In this document: positions 25,608 through 35,261 of the stretch, in pieces | Layout of the letters: each line of letters starts with the position of its first letter | How positions within the stretch are numbered: position 1 is the first letter of the stretch | Origin: Oscillatoria princeps RMCB-10 | GTDB lineage: Bacteria; Cyanobacteriota; Cyanobacteriia; Cyanobacteriales; Oscillatoriaceae | Length of the DNA stretch: 54,287 bases | Assembly (NCBI GenBank): GCA_019359235.1 | Contig: JAHHHT010000046.1 | Location: 1-54,287 of the forward strand | Direction: 5' to 3' | Made by a program: the position numbers and the translations under genes | Notes under the pieces: generated by a model | What the model saw: only the letters and a program-made list of their open reading frames with translations | What the model was told of the DNA's origin: nothing | Database searches by the model: none

Positions 25608-27524
25608 ATGGCCATAACTGAACAGCAGTTTGATGCGCTGATCCAGCGCTTAGAGAATGTGGCCCGCCGGCAGCCCGGGCTCTACAAGCTCCGCGTTGGG
25701 CTTCTCGCTTTACTGGGCTACGCCTACATCTTCTCCGTACTGGCAGGACTGCTAGCAGTCTTGGCCCTGCTGGTGCTGGCCGTGTTTTGGAGCGGCAGAA
25801 TCAACTTCTATATGGTAAAGTTGGGCATACTGATACTTGTGCCGGTCTCCATTATTCTCAAATCCCTGTGGGTGACATTTCCCCCACCCACCGGGCTGGA
25901 ACTGCACCGGCATCAAGTCCCCCGCCTGTTTCAACTGATTGACAAACTGACTAAAGCCCTGGACGCACCGCGATTTCACCGCATCCTGCTCACTGACGAC
26001 TTCAATGCCGGTGTTTTCCAGCGCCCCCGTTTGGGCATCTTCGGGTGGCAGCAAAACTACCTGCTTCTGGGACTCCCCCTGATGCAAGCCCTCTCGCCGG
26101 CACAGTTGAGCGCCGTCCTCGCCCACGAGTTGGGGCACCTGTCTGGCAACCACAGTCGCTTCAATGCCTGGATCTACCGCGTCCGGCAAACCTACTTTCA
26201 GATATTGCAAAGGCTGCAGCCAAGCGATGGGCAGGGGTCTTCCGTTCTTTTTCAGGGGTTTTTTAACTGGTACGCCCCCTTTTTCAGCGCTTATTCCTTT
26301 GTCCTGGCGCGAATGAACGAATACGAAGCCGACCGGTGCGCCAAAGAGATTGCGGGGGCGCAGAACATGGCAGAGGCGCTGATAAATGTGGAAATTAAGG
26401 GAAAATTTTTGCAGGGTTCCTTTTGGCCAGGTGTTTTGAAACAGGTCAGCGAGCGAGTGGAGCCACCGGCAACAACCTTTACAAATATGTCGGGCGCTTT
26501 GGCTGCCGGTTTTAGCAATCAAGATGCCGCCCAATGGCTGGATCAAGCTCTCGCGCAAAAAACCAGTAACGGCGACACGCACCCCTGTCTGGCAGACCGG
26601 CTCTCCGCACTGGGCTATCTGGGTGCCGGTCGGGAGCAATTGCCAGTGCCTGCTGCAGTGGGAGTGAGCGCCGCTCAGGAATATCTGGGAAATGCCTTAC
26701 CGAAGCTGACCGCCTATTTCGACCTCACTTGGAAAGAGCAAAACGAAACGCCTTGGCGGCAAAAATACGCCAGCGTTCAGGAATCGCTAAAACAGCTGCG
26801 AGAGCTTGAGAGTAAAGCTAAGAAAGGTCAGCTAAAGGAGGAGGAAGCCTGGAATCGCGCCCACTTGACGGCAGAGTTAAAAGGCAGTGAAGCGGGGATA
26901 CCGCTGTTGAGAGAGCTGCTGGCAAATCACCCCACTCACGCGGGAGCTAACTATCTTCTTGGGCAAATATTGCTAGAACAGAATGATGCCACCGGCATCG
27001 GGCACATCGAAAAGGCAATGTCAGGCAACCCGCACAATGTTATTCCCTGCTGCGAGGCGATTTACTATTGGTTGAAACAGCAGGGAAAACTGGAAGAAGC
27101 AAAACTTTACCAAGAGCGTGCGGAAAAGCACTGCGAGATAATGTTGAGATCGCAGCAAGAGCGGTATTTTGTGAGCGGTGACGAATTAACGCCGCACAAT
27201 TTGCCACCGGCAGCCGTTCATGAGCTGCGCCAGCAACTGTCAGGCTATCCGCAGGTGAAAGAGGCTTACTTGGCGCAAAAGGTGGTAAAATACTTTCCAG
27301 AACAGCCTTTATATGTGCTGGGCGTCACGGTTCAGAGGGCTTGGTATAAATTGGCGGTGTCTGACGGAGACGCGAAACTGCTTAACAAGCTAGCTTCGGA
27401 ACTGAACTTTCCCGGGGGGGCTTATGTACTGGTTATCAACCCGGTCAGCGATGAAAGCGGGTGCAGTAAGAAAATAGGAAAAATCCTGCGCAAAATAGAG
27501 GGGGCGGCGATTTATCGATACTGA
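25608..27524 (+). CDS. M48-family membrane metallopeptidase with TPR-like tail
   Basis: This 638-aa protein starts at ATG 25608, preceded by AGAGGA; an ATG three codons upstream lies too close to it. Two membrane helices lie at about residues 30-60 and 65-85. A gluzincin active site follows: HELGH at 173-177 (zinc ligands and catalytic E) and the third-ligand motif [12 protein letters not shown] near 235-246. The remaining roughly 250 residues are helical with TPR-like repeats ([20 protein letters not shown]). M48 enzymes such as HtpX and Oma1 degrade membrane or damaged proteins. The stop overlaps the ribosome-binding region of rsmH, so the two genes are probably co-transcribed. Confidence 0.9.
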   Translation: MAITEQQFDALIQRLENVARRQPGLYKLRVGLLALLGYAYIFSVLAGLLAVLALLVLAVFWSGRINFYMVKLGILILVPVSIILKSLWVTFPPPTGLELHRHQVPRLFQLIDKLTKALDAPRFHRILLTDDFNAGVFQRPRLGIFGWQQNYLLLGLPLMQALSPAQLSAVLAHELGHLSGNHSRFNAWIYRVRQTYFQILQRLQPSDGQGSSVLFQGFFNWYAPFFSAYSFVLARMNEYEADRCAKEIAGAQNMAEALINVEIKGKFLQGSFWPGVLKQVSERVEPPATTFTNMSGALAAGFSNQDAAQWLDQALAQKTSNGDTHPCLADRLSALGYLGAGREQLPVPAAVGVSAAQEYLGNALPKLTAYFDLTWKEQNETPWRQKYASVQESLKQLRELESKAKKGQLKEEEAWNRAHLTAELKGSEAGIPLLRELLANHPTHAGANYLLGQILLEQNDATGIGHIEKAMSGNPHNVIPCCEAIYYWLKQQGKLEEAKLYQERAEKHCEIMLRSQQERYFVSGDELTPHNLPPAAVHELRQQLSGYPQVKEAYLAQKVVKYFPEQPLYVLGVTVQRAWYKLAVSDGDAKLLNKLASELNFPGGAYVLVINPVSDESGCSKKIGKILRKIEGAAIYRY

Positions 27525-27534
27525 AGGATTGAAG

Positions 27535-28443
27535 ATGGAGGCGGGGGAGCAAACACCGGTTGAGACAGAAACACCGGCACTGGCTGACTTCGCTCACGTG
27601 CCGGTGCTCAGCCGGGAGGTGAAAGAGGGGCTGGCCATTATTCCGGGAGGCCACTATCTGGACGCGACGGTGGGGGGTGGCGGGCACAGCCGGTTAATTC
27701 TGGAAGCTGCGCCGGACGTGCGGGTGACGGCGATTGACCGGGACGGTCGAGCCCTGGACGCTGCGAAAGCTGAGCTGGCGGAATTTGGCGACCGCGTGCG
27801 ATTTTGGCGGGGGAATTTTGCCGAGTTCGAGACAGATGGTATTCTGTTTGAGGGAATAGTGGCGGATTTAGGAGTGAGTTCAGCCCAGGTGGACACGCCG
27901 GAACGGGGGTTTAGCTTCCGGCACGAAGCGCCGCTGGACATGCGGATGGACTGCCGGCAGTCGCTGACAGCAGCGGAGGCAGTCAATCAGTGGGACGAAC
28001 GGGAGCTGGCGGAGATATTTTACACCTATGGGGAGGAGCGGCTGTCGCGGCGGATTGCTCGGCAGATTGTGGGGAAGCGCCCGTTCCAGACAACGACGGA
28101 ACTGGCAGAGGCGATTGCCCGGTGCGTGCCGGCCAAATACCGGCATGGTAGAATCCACCCAGCCACAAGGGTGTTTCAAGCCTTGAGGATAGCCGTCAAT
28201 CAAGAGCTGGCATCGCTGGAAAGTTTTCTCAGCCGGTCGCCGGGGTGGCTGAAACCGGGTGGTAGAATGGGAGTCATCAGTTTTCACAGCTTGGAAGACC
28301 GGCTGGTGAAGCACAGGCTGCGGGAAAATCCCCAATTGCGGGTGCTGACGAAAAAGCCGGTGCTGCCCCAAGCGGACGAGCAGGCCAAAAATCCCCGCTC
28401 TCGCTCCGCCAAGCTGAGACTTGCGGAACGCTTGAGCTCGTGA
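27535..28443 (+). CDS. rsmH: 16S rRNA (cytosine-1402-N4)-methyltransferase
   Basis: RsmH (MraW) methylates N4 of C1402 in the ribosomal P site of 16S rRNA. The 302-aa protein starts at ATG 27535 with AAGGA 7 bp upstream. It shows HVPVLSREV, the SAM motif [62 protein letters not shown] and [14 protein letters not shown], all diagnostic. It follows the M48 peptidase by 10 bp. In many bacteria rsmH is in the cell-division cluster; here, as is common in cyanobacteria, it is not. Confidence 0.97.
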   Translation: MEAGEQTPVETETPALADFAHVPVLSREVKEGLAIIPGGHYLDATVGGGGHSRLILEAAPDVRVTAIDRDGRALDAAKAELAEFGDRVRFWRGNFAEFETDGILFEGIVADLGVSSAQVDTPERGFSFRHEAPLDMRMDCRQSLTAAEAVNQWDERELAEIFYTYGEERLSRRIARQIVGKRPFQTTTELAEAIARCVPAKYRHGRIHPATRVFQALRIAVNQELASLESFLSRSPGWLKPGGRMGVISFHSLEDRLVKHRLRENPQLRVLTKKPVLPQADEQAKNPRSRSAKLRLAERLSS

Positions 28444-28715
28444 TAGAGACATTAAGGGGTGAAACCGATCGCCGCAAGAGGACAGAGGTGCGGGCGCTGC
28501 CGCTCGGCTGAAACTCCCTGCGCCCATATCAGTCGCTCGGCGTCAGCGTGTTATATCCAGCCCAATTTGGGGTATTTTATTTTAGTGAAACCATCTCGCC
28601 TAAAAATATACCAGTCGTGTCCCAAAAATTGTTTGCCCCTGACCAGTTATACCGATGCTGTTGGCTGTATCTTTAGGTCGCGAGTTGATGCATTAGCCGG
28701 GAAGTGGAGTCTTGC

Positions 28716-30365
28716 ATGAGTCAAGGAAATCGGAGCAAACTCAAACTCTTGGTAGTTGATGACGAGGCAGACAACCTAGACTTGCTGTACCGGACGTTTC
28801 GGCGAGATTTTCAAGTCTACAGAGCCGACAGTGCCTTTAGCGCTCTAGAACTGCTCGAACAGCACGGAGAGATGGCTGTAATTATCTCTGACCAGCGGAT
28901 GCCAGAAATGAATGGCACCGAGTTTTTGGGCAAAACGGTAGAGCGTTTTGCCGATACAATTCGCATCTTGCTAACCGGCTACACGGATGTAGAGGATCTG
29001 GTGGAGGCAATTAACTCCGGCCAGGTATTCAAATACATCACCAAGCCGTGGCAGCCAGATGAACTGAAAGGGATAGTTCAGCAAGCCTCTGAAACTTACA
29101 AAGTCATAAAACAGCGAACCAATGAACTGCGGCGAGCCCTGCGACGAGAATTACTGTTCAACGAGGTGATGAGTGCCATCCGCGGGTCGCTGGACTACCG
29201 CAGCATGCTGCCCACCATTGTCGAGACAGTCGGGCGGTCTTTTGGTGCCAGCAGCGGCGTCCTGCGTCCGGTAGAGGGGGATCGCTTGATGCCAGACGCC
29301 TTCTCCTACGCGGAGGATAGCGCCCAAGCGCCCCAAAATCACGACCCCCTGATAAAAACTGTCTTGGAAACCCGCCAAACCCAAGTCCTCTCCGAAGACA
29401 GCAACGGCAGCAATCTGACTCGACTGATTGTGCCGCTGATCTATCAGAAGGATTTTCTGGCGGTGCTGTCGCTGTACCAGAACGGCCATTCCGCCCCCTG
29501 GTCATCGGAAGATATCCAGCTGATAGAAGGCGTAGCAGAACAAGCCGCCCTCGCCCTCTCCCAAGCCAAACTCTACCAGCGCACCCAAGAGCAAGCCCAG
29601 CAGATGCGGGCGGAACTGGAGGTGGCCCGCCAAATCCAAACCAACCTGCTGCGCCAGAGCTGGCCAGAAATGGAAAATGTCAAGGTGCAAGCGTGTTGCT
29701 ATCCGGCGCGAGAGGTGGGGGGGGATTTTTTTGAGGTGTATGTCCACTCTCAGGGAGACCTTTGGGTAGCAGTGGGGGATGTTTCCGGTAAGGGAGTTCC
29801 AGCCGCCCTGTTTATGGCTAGCGCCATGTCGGTGATGCGGCGGGAACTTTCTCAAGACAACCGGCCTGAACCCGAGCAGGTGATGAAGAATTTGAACGTC
29901 GGTCTGTCGGATGACCTGATCAGTAATAACTGCTTCATTACAATGGTTTTGGCTCGCTACACGCCGGCAACCGGGCAGCTGGCCTACGCGAATGCCGGCC
30001 ACATTTACCCCCTGATCTGGTCGCAGGCGGCGCTGGCAGCAGGCAAGCCTGCCGAGCCGAATTTTCTGAAGATTCGCGGGATTCCTTTGGGGATTTTGCC
30101 GGTGTGGAAAGGCAAAGCGGGAAGCGTCGATTTAAAGCCAGGGGACGTGTTTCTGCTGACGAGTGATGGCATCACCGAAGCCACCGTGACCCAAAATGAC
30201 TCCACCGGCACCTCAGCAAGCGCGATGCTGCAACAGTCAGGTCTTTGGGAATTGCTGCAGCTGCAGCCCACACCCCTAGATTTGAATGATTTACTGGCTC
30301 GCATCCGCGAACGCGGGGTGCAGCAGGAAGATGACCAAACAATCCTTTCTCTGGAGGTTCTGTAA
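28716..30365 (+). CDS. RsbU-like response regulator: REC-GAF-PP2C phosphatase
   Basis: This 549-aa protein (ATG 28716, GTGGAG upstream) has three parts. The receiver domain (about 8-125) carries the acidic pocket DDEADN and phospho-acceptor D59 in ISDQRMPEMNG. A GAF-like domain spans about 165-300. A coiled linker (QEQAQQMRAELEVARQIQTN) leads to a PP2C/SpoIIE phosphatase domain (about 325-549) with metal-binding EVGGDFFEV, VGDVSGKGVPAALFM, NAGHIYPL and TSDGITEA. Such proteins dephosphorylate anti-sigma-factor antagonists in partner-switching pathways. The gene for an RsbW-like kinase starts 3 bp after its stop, which supports that role. Confidence 0.95.
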   Translation: MSQGNRSKLKLLVVDDEADNLDLLYRTFRRDFQVYRADSAFSALELLEQHGEMAVIISDQRMPEMNGTEFLGKTVERFADTIRILLTGYTDVEDLVEAINSGQVFKYITKPWQPDELKGIVQQASETYKVIKQRTNELRRALRRELLFNEVMSAIRGSLDYRSMLPTIVETVGRSFGASSGVLRPVEGDRLMPDAFSYAEDSAQAPQNHDPLIKTVLETRQTQVLSEDSNGSNLTRLIVPLIYQKDFLAVLSLYQNGHSAPWSSEDIQLIEGVAEQAALALSQAKLYQRTQEQAQQMRAELEVARQIQTNLLRQSWPEMENVKVQACCYPAREVGGDFFEVYVHSQGDLWVAVGDVSGKGVPAALFMASAMSVMRRELSQDNRPEPEQVMKNLNVGLSDDLISNNCFITMVLARYTPATGQLAYANAGHIYPLIWSQAALAAGKPAEPNFLKIRGIPLGILPVWKGKAGSVDLKPGDVFLLTSDGITEATVTQNDSTGTSASAMLQQSGLWELLQLQPTPLDLNDLLARIRERGVQQEDDQTILSLEVL

Positions 30366-30368
30366 GCA

Positions 30369-30797
30369 ATGAGAACTGAGCTGCATGTGCCAAGCGATTT
30401 GAGGTTTTTGACCATTGTCGAAAATTGGCTGCTGGGCAGTTTAGAAGTTGAGGTGGGCAATTATGTGGACTGGCCTCGCCAGTCGAATCGGTTGCGCTTG
30501 GTACTCGCGGAAGCCTACTCGAATGTGGTTCGTCACGCCCACAGGGACAAACCCAACCTGCCGGTGCTGATTCGCTTGGAACTGAAAGAGCGGGACATTG
30601 CCCTGGAAGTTTGGGACCACGGTCAGGGATATGACCTGTCTACTTATATGGCACCGGTGCCAGAAAATATGCCAGACGGAGGTTATGGCTGGCTGATCAT
30701 GAATCGTCTGATGGACAGGGTGGAATACTGCCTGCAAATCGACGGGCGCAACTGTCTGAAGTTGGAAACGAGTCTGCCAGAGCTGAAAAAAGTTTAG
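30369..30797 (+). CDS. RsbW-like anti-sigma factor / HATPase
   Basis: This 142-aa protein has the compact GHKL ATPase fold of anti-sigma factor kinases. The N box is LAEAYSNVVRHAH (N52), the G1 box is VWDHGQGYDL (residues 81-90) and a G2-like GGYGWLIMNRLMD follows. It is 3 bp downstream of the REC-GAF-PP2C gene and clearly cotranscribed. In partner switching it would bind and phosphorylate an antagonist (STAS) protein or sequester a regulator; no STAS gene is adjacent in this window. Confidence 0.93.
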   Translation: MRTELHVPSDLRFLTIVENWLLGSLEVEVGNYVDWPRQSNRLRLVLAEAYSNVVRHAHRDKPNLPVLIRLELKERDIALEVWDHGQGYDLSTYMAPVPENMPDGGYGWLIMNRLMDRVEYCLQIDGRNCLKLETSLPELKKV

Positions 30798-30840
30798 TTC
30801 CTAGCTGGCTGCTGACTGCGGCGGGCCGGTGCGAGTTGAG

Positions 30841-31062
30841 ATGGCATCTGAACTGTTTGAGCCAACGCCCGAGCGCTTTTCTGACACGCCACCAGCGCTT
30901 TCTGCCAAAAGCCAGCTGGAAGCTGCTTTTTTACTGGAGCTAACTGGGTTCCTGGTGGCGCGGCGGTTGAATGGGAATTCATCGGGGTGTTTTTATATTA
31001 GCGGTGCTCTATCCCTTGAAACTTTACAAAGTTTGTTAATGAGCGTTCGCCCGGACTGGTAA
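30841..31062 (+). CDS. unrecognised 73-aa protein downstream of the rsbU/rsbW-like pair
   Basis: The frame from ATG 30841 (or GTG 30829) reads MASELFEPTPERFSDTPPAL followed by SQLEAAFLLELTGFLVARRL and a GCFYISGALSLETLQSLL tail. It is 43 bp after the RsbW-like gene on the same strand, and a strong terminator follows at 31161, so it is likely the last gene of that operon. I do not recognise the family. Confidence 0.5.
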   Translation: MASELFEPTPERFSDTPPALSAKSQLEAAFLLELTGFLVARRLNGNSSGCFYISGALSLETLQSLLMSVRPDW

Positions 31063-31160
31063 TCTGGTCTTTGGGATGTGGGATTAGGGCGTTAGATGCT
31101 AGAACGGTCGTTGCAGCTGTCTGGTATAAGCTATAAACTTTTAAGGGTTAAAAATATTAG

Positions 31161-31201
31161 CAGGCTGAAGCCAGATTGTACTTCAGCCTGTTTGTGTTTT
31201 T
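31161..31201 (+). terminator. Rho-independent terminator after the partner-switching operon
   Basis: CAGGCTGAAG (31161-31170) and CTTCAGCCTG (31181-31190) form a perfect 10-bp stem with a 10-nt loop, followed by TTTGTGTTTTT. It ends the rsbU/rsbW-like operon. Confidence 0.88.
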
Positions 31202-31467
31202 ATGGAAGTCACGCACGCTTGCTTTGATTCAGCCGGCTGGCTTGGCTGGCTGGGCTTGACAGCAATTTGTAACATTTTATGACAAGTTGCCGAAAAAATT
31301 TACAGAGAGGGGCGTTGAGCCTTTAAAATAATTTAACCGGCAGCGTCTGCGGCACGGTCGGGCTGAGATTTGTTGGGATATTGACGCCATTCGGTTGAGA
31401 TTGGGGACAGCCCCAGTCACCGGCTCTCACCTGAGAGAGTGTTTGCAAACAAAAAGTGAGGGCTGCC

Positions 31468-31532
31468 AGAAACCGGGTTTCTTGGGCTACAGGCGGAAAT
31501 CGAAGTTGCCCCAGCAAGAGAAACCCGGTCTC
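31468..31532. repeat. split copy of the AGAAACCGGGTTTCT palindrome
   Basis: AGAAACCGGGTTTCT (31468-31482) and AGAAACCCGGTCTC (31519-31532) form inverted arms with a 36-bp spacer, in contrast to the 1-3 bp spacers at 12288 and 8329. This looks like the same dispersed element with an insertion between the arms. Confidence 0.7.
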
Positions 31533-31576
31533 ACACCCCCTGCGGACTTGACAGTGATTTGATAAACAAGCTTTTA

Positions 31577-32527
31577 ATGCCTGTGAGAACACCAGTCAGT
31601 AGCGATCGGGTCAAACAAAAAGCCCTAGAGCTGGGATTCCACAAAGTCGGAATTGCCGATGTTGAGGGCGATGCCGGCTCGCAGGAGGCGCAGCGCCTCC
31701 AGGCGTGGTTGGCCAAAGGCTACGGTGCTGATATGGATTGGATGGCGAATCCGAAGCGTCAGGATATCCGCCAGGTGATGCCAGAGGTGCGCTCTGTTAT
31801 TTGTGTGGCGCTCAACTATTACACGCCGCACCGGCGTCCGGAAGGTCGGGAATATGCTAAAATTTCCCGTTATGGCTGGGGAAGAGATTACCACAGGGTG
31901 CTCGGCAAAAAACTCAAGGCGCTCTGCAGCTGGCTGCAACAGCTAGGCGAAGGCATTCAAGCTCGCTACTGTGCCGACACCGGCCCAGTTCAGGATAAAG
32001 TCTGGGCGCAGCGTGCCGGTATTGGCTGGATTGCCAAAAATGGCAATGTAATTGCGCGGGAGTACGGTTCTTGGGTGTTTTTGGGGGAAGTCTTGACCAA
32101 CCTGGAGCTGGCACCAGACAGGCCCCACAGCGAACACTGCGGCACCTGCACGAAGTGTGTTGAAGCCTGTCCCACCGGCGCGATTGTCCAGCCATTTGTA
32201 GTGGACGCCAACCGGTGCGTCGCTTATCACACCATTGAGAATCGGGCGGAAAAATTGCCGGATGGCATCACGCCCCACTTGCAGGGATGGGTTGCCGGTT
32301 GCGATATCTGCCAGGATGTCTGTCCTTGGAACCTCCGCTTCGCCAAAGAAACCGACTGCGCCGAATTTCAACCTTACCCCAGCAATGTGGCTCCCACACT
32401 CACAGAACTCGCTGAACTGTCGGATGAAGAGTGGGACAGGCGCTTCCAGGCGTCGGCACTGCGGCGGATTAAACCGCAGATGCTGCGGCGCAATGCCAGG
32501 GCGAATCAGGTTAACCCTTCGCAATGA
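31577..32527 (+). CDS. queG: epoxyqueuosine reductase
   Basis: QueG reduces epoxyqueuosine to queuosine in tRNA using cobalamin and two [4Fe-4S] clusters, the last step of queuosine synthesis. The 316-aa protein shows KALELGFHKVGIADV, GADMDWMANP (catalytic Asp region), the YCADTGPVQDKVWAQRAGIGWIAKNG segment and both clusters: CGTCTKCVEACPTGAI near 188-203 and CDICQDVCPWN near 242-252. I prefer ATG 31577; a TTG start at 31559 would add six residues. No clear ribosome-binding site is visible. It appears monocistronic. Confidence 0.95.
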   Translation: MPVRTPVSSDRVKQKALELGFHKVGIADVEGDAGSQEAQRLQAWLAKGYGADMDWMANPKRQDIRQVMPEVRSVICVALNYYTPHRRPEGREYAKISRYGWGRDYHRVLGKKLKALCSWLQQLGEGIQARYCADTGPVQDKVWAQRAGIGWIAKNGNVIAREYGSWVFLGEVLTNLELAPDRPHSEHCGTCTKCVEACPTGAIVQPFVVDANRCVAYHTIENRAEKLPDGITPHLQGWVAGCDICQDVCPWNLRFAKETDCAEFQPYPSNVAPTLTELAELSDEEWDRRFQASALRRIKPQMLRRNARANQVNPSQ

Positions 32528-32658
32528 ACCCGGAAATATGAACAGCTGATTTTTAAGTTTTAAATGGGAGAAGCGCGACCTGTCGCATTCCTACATTCTC
32601 CTGCCGGTGTAAATCGCTCTCACAACCGATTGGCGTTGCAGACATACCCCGCCCAACT

Positions 32659-33309
32659 ATGAGTGTAAAAGTAATTCTTTTTGATTTTGATGGTACGGTG
32701 GCGGATACGCTAGACACACTCGTAGGTATTACGAATCGTCTCGCTGGAGAATTTGGCTATAAGCCAACCACTAAAGAGGAGGTTGAAACTCTCAAAAATT
32801 TAAGCTCCAGACAGGTTATAAAACAGTCGCGCGTCTCCATCTTTAAGCTACCATTCCTGATTCGCCGAGTCAAAAAAAAGTTGAGCGGCGAGCTGCCAAA
32901 AGTGACTGAATTCTCCGGAATAAAAGAAGCTATTTTTCAGCTTAAAAGTCAGGGCATACAGCTGGGAATAGTTACGTCAAACTCTTCAGATAACGTCAAA
33001 CTGTTTTTAAGAGAGAAAGGGCTGCTAGATAGTTTTGATTTCATTCAATCGGGAGCGGCAATTTTTGGTAAAAGCCAAGTGCTTAAGAGATTTGTGCGGG
33101 CGAATAGTTTGCAGCTAGAAGAGGTGATTTATGTGGGGGATGAAACGCGAGACATAGAGGCTGCTAAAAAAAGTAATATCAAGGTGATTGCAGTGAGTTG
33201 GGGGTTTAATTCAAGACAAGTGCTGGAAGAGTACAGCCCAGATTTTTTGATTGACTCTCCGGGGGAACTGATTGATGTGATAAGAAGCTTGCAGCCAGGA
33301 GACTCCTAA
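32659..33309 (+). CDS. HAD-superfamily hydrolase (phosphoglycolate phosphatase-like)
   Basis: This 216-aa protein has motif I DFDGTVADT (residues 8-16), motif II VTSNSSDN near 114, motif III lysine (GKSQ) and motif IV GDETRDIEAAKKS near 157. It therefore is a complete HAD phosphatase with a helical cap after motif I. Sequence resemblance is to phosphoglycolate-phosphatase/Gph-like or HAD-IA hydrolases; the substrate cannot be read from sequence. The A/T-rich codon use (aaa, agc, ttt) is softer than that of its neighbours. It stands alone between queG and a gene-poor region. Confidence 0.85.
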   Translation: MSVKVILFDFDGTVADTLDTLVGITNRLAGEFGYKPTTKEEVETLKNLSSRQVIKQSRVSIFKLPFLIRRVKKKLSGELPKVTEFSGIKEAIFQLKSQGIQLGIVTSNSSDNVKLFLREKGLLDSFDFIQSGAAIFGKSQVLKRFVRANSLQLEEVIYVGDETRDIEAAKKSNIKVIAVSWGFNSRQVLEEYSPDFLIDSPGELIDVIRSLQPGDS

Positions 33310-33336
33310 AGAAAGTCAGGTGGCAGCCGGCAGCCG

Positions 33337-33744
33337 CTATACCCCGCCCAACAAGAAGGCAGGGGCGTTCGAGTTAGGGGGGGTCAGCGGAGAGAAATTA
33401 ATAGACTTCTTGCAAAAATCAGCCCGCAGGACTTTTGCAAGACGTCTAATGGTAAGGGAAAAAAATAGAGACAGGCTGGCGCTCGCCGGCTGTCCCATAT
33501 CCAGAGCTTTTTGCACGATATTGTCAGATACTGTGCCGGCGGCTGCCGGTGGGGTGAGTTCCTGCGCCATTGAGCGGAAATCATCTGGATTTCCCGTTGG
33601 GTAAGTTTTCAGTTCTGTCGCCTCAGGTTGGGGCAGTTCAAATTTCAGTGCTGCAGCCGCTGCAGCCGGTTCAGCATCCAGTCGCGTGCTGTATGCCTTT
33701 GATGCTTCACAGTCAGCTTCTACATCAATCGCCGGTGCTGGCAC
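33337..33744 (-). CDS. possible truncated gene interrupted by an insertion-element end
   Basis: The frame contains VPAPAIDVEADCEASKAYST, FELPQPEATELKTYPTGNPD and DNIVQKALDMGQPAS, with an amino-acid mix expected of real coding DNA. Past about 33470 it enters an insertion-sequence-like inverted repeat and becomes improbable. No family is recognised. It may be the remains of a gene cut by a mobile element. Confidence 0.22.
   Translation of the reverse strand: MPAPAIDVEADCEASKAYSTRLDAEPAAAAAALKFELPQPEATELKTYPTGNPDDFRSMAQELTPPAAAGTVSDNIVQKALDMGQPASASLSLFFSLTIRRLAKVLRADFCKKSINFSPLTPPNSNAPAFLLGGV
33402..33448. repeat. inverted repeat resembling insertion-sequence ends
   Basis: TAGACTTCTTGCAAAA (33402-33417) and TTTTGCAAGACGTCTA (33433-33448) are complementary except for one base, with a 15-bp spacer. 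AGACTTCTTGCAAAA-type ends are seen on cyanobacterial insertion sequences, so this looks like a solo or collapsed element. Confidence 0.6.
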
Positions 33745-34290
33745 ACTACCGGCAGAGATTAGCAGGGGCGGTCGCTTCAGAGATGGGGAACTCCTGTTGC
33801 GCTAATCGTTGAATTTAACTGTCAATTCCTGATAGGGACTCACACAAACGGACTGGGCGCTATCTGGAGAGAATAGTGCATTTACAGACACAGGCGGTTT
33901 GTCACCTCAGTTAAAATCACGATAGCAGAGCGAGCCCGACAGATTTGTCCCTCTGGGGGCAGCCGCAACTCTGCCCTGAGAGGGGCTGCAGCCGGTGGGG
34001 CTGCTTGGGCGGCACAAAAAGGCGCTGCCTGCTTCGCGCCGGTAGAAACCGACAGCCGGTTTCGGCAACCGGCTTGTAAGATAGAAGCAACTGGCAGCAA
34101 AAAAGCCAAAAGACAGTTTCATGCGTCGCCCCGTCCGGCTGCTGTTGGCCCGGTTCGGGAGAGGGTGTGGGAAGGCGGAAGCGTGAGGAGAGAGAGCCAC
34201 AGCCACCCTGAAGACTAGCGTTGCGGTGAGATTTTTGTCAAGATTGAACTGAGATGGTCTAAGCTAGCGGAAAACCGTTTGCATTTTTTC

Positions 34291-35184
34291 ATGCCCTCTA
34301 CTGTGCCCAAGCGTATTCGTTTCGCAAGTCTGTTAATCGCTCTCGGTTTAGGGAGTGTCGCTCAACCGGCTTTTGGACAGGCATTCCTGTCCCGCACCAT
34401 GCAACTGGACTCCGCCCTGATGGAGAGAACGGGGATGAGTATCGCAGGGGAAGCGGAGCAGCTGGCCCGATTCAGGCAATATGAACTGGCTTTGCCCAGA
34501 GCCGAGCTGGCCACCCAGCTGGCACCGAAAAGTTATCAAACCTGGGCGATTCTCGGCAGTTTATACATCCAAACCGATGAGTTGGACAAGGGAGTTAAAG
34601 CCCTGCAACAAGCTCGCTCCCTCAAGCCTGACAGTGCGGCGATTTTGTTTGCCCTGGGAGCGGCTCGCTTTCAGCAGGAGAACTACTCGGCGGCGGTTGA
34701 GGAGCTCTCTGCCGGCTTAAAATTAAAACCAAATGCGCCCGGAGCCCTGTTCGATCTGGGCAATGCCTACTACAAGCTCAATCAGTTTGAGGAGGCGCTC
34801 GCTCAGTATGAAAAAGCCTTCGCTCAGGAGAAGAACTTCTGGCCAGCGATTAACAACATTGGGCTGGTCAAATACGAGAGGGGCGATATCGAAGCGGCGA
34901 TCGAGCAGTGGCGAGCCGCTTTGGCCATTGACGACAAAGCTGCCGAGCCGAAACTGGCGCTGGCGGTGGCGCTTTACAGCAAAGGCGAGCGCGAGCAGGG
35001 TTTGGCGATGGGAGAAGCGGCGCTGAAGCTGGACATTCGCTACGCAGAGTTAGAGTTTCTCAAAGAAAATCTCTGGGGGGCTCGCTTGCTCGCAGACACC
35101 CAAAAGTTCCTGCAAACGCCGCGCATCCAAGCCACCCTGGCGCAAAACCGCGACCCGTCGGAGCCGCCAAAGCCGTCCCCGTAG
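34291..35184 (+). CDS. periplasmic TPR protein
   Basis: This 297-aa protein begins at ATG 34291 with a signal peptide (FASLLIALGLGSVAQPAFGQA), so it is probably exported. It is then built of five or more TPR units: YELALPRAELATQLAPKSYQ, AILGSLYIQTDELDKGVKAL, FALGAARFQQENYSAAVEEL, FDLGNAYYKLNQFEEALAQY and INNIGLVKYERGDIEAAIEQ. No enzymatic domain is visible, so it is likely a scaffold. It precedes the topoisomerase gene, with two response-regulator genes on the opposite strand in between. Confidence 0.88.
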   Translation: MPSTVPKRIRFASLLIALGLGSVAQPAFGQAFLSRTMQLDSALMERTGMSIAGEAEQLARFRQYELALPRAELATQLAPKSYQTWAILGSLYIQTDELDKGVKALQQARSLKPDSAAILFALGAARFQQENYSAAVEELSAGLKLKPNAPGALFDLGNAYYKLNQFEEALAQYEKAFAQEKNFWPAINNIGLVKYERGDIEAAIEQWRAALAIDDKAAEPKLALAVALYSKGEREQGLAMGEAALKLDIRYAELEFLKENLWGARLLADTQKFLQTPRIQATLAQNRDPSEPPKPSP

Positions 35185-35261
35185 GAATTGCAGATTTTAG
35201 ATTTTGGATTTTGGCCGGGTGTGAAATCTAAAATCTAAAATCCATGCATCGTGAGGCGTGC

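Larger units (their letters stand above)
31063..31576. other. intergenic region before queG
   Basis: This gap of about 510 bp contains the terminator at 31161-31201 and a split copy of the AGAAACCGGGTTTCT palindrome (31468-31482 and 31519-31532, inverted, 36 bp apart). A minus-strand frame (31323-31592) runs through that repeat and is not credible. The queG promoter was not identified. Confidence 0.6.
33310..34290. other. gene-poor region with possible remnants
   Basis: This stretch of about 980 bp holds no secure gene. A minus-strand frame of 135 codons (33337-33744) reads like a protein in its first 90 residues and then runs into an inverted repeat at 33402-33448. A second minus frame (about 33882-34109) opens with a lipoprotein-like LLPVASILQAGC. 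Both could be pieces of one or two decayed genes. Confidence 0.45.

Noticed and set aside
31323-31592. Minus-strand 89-codon frame before queG
   Set aside because: It passes through the AGAAACCGGGTTTCT dispersed repeat and overlaps the queG start; no support for translation.
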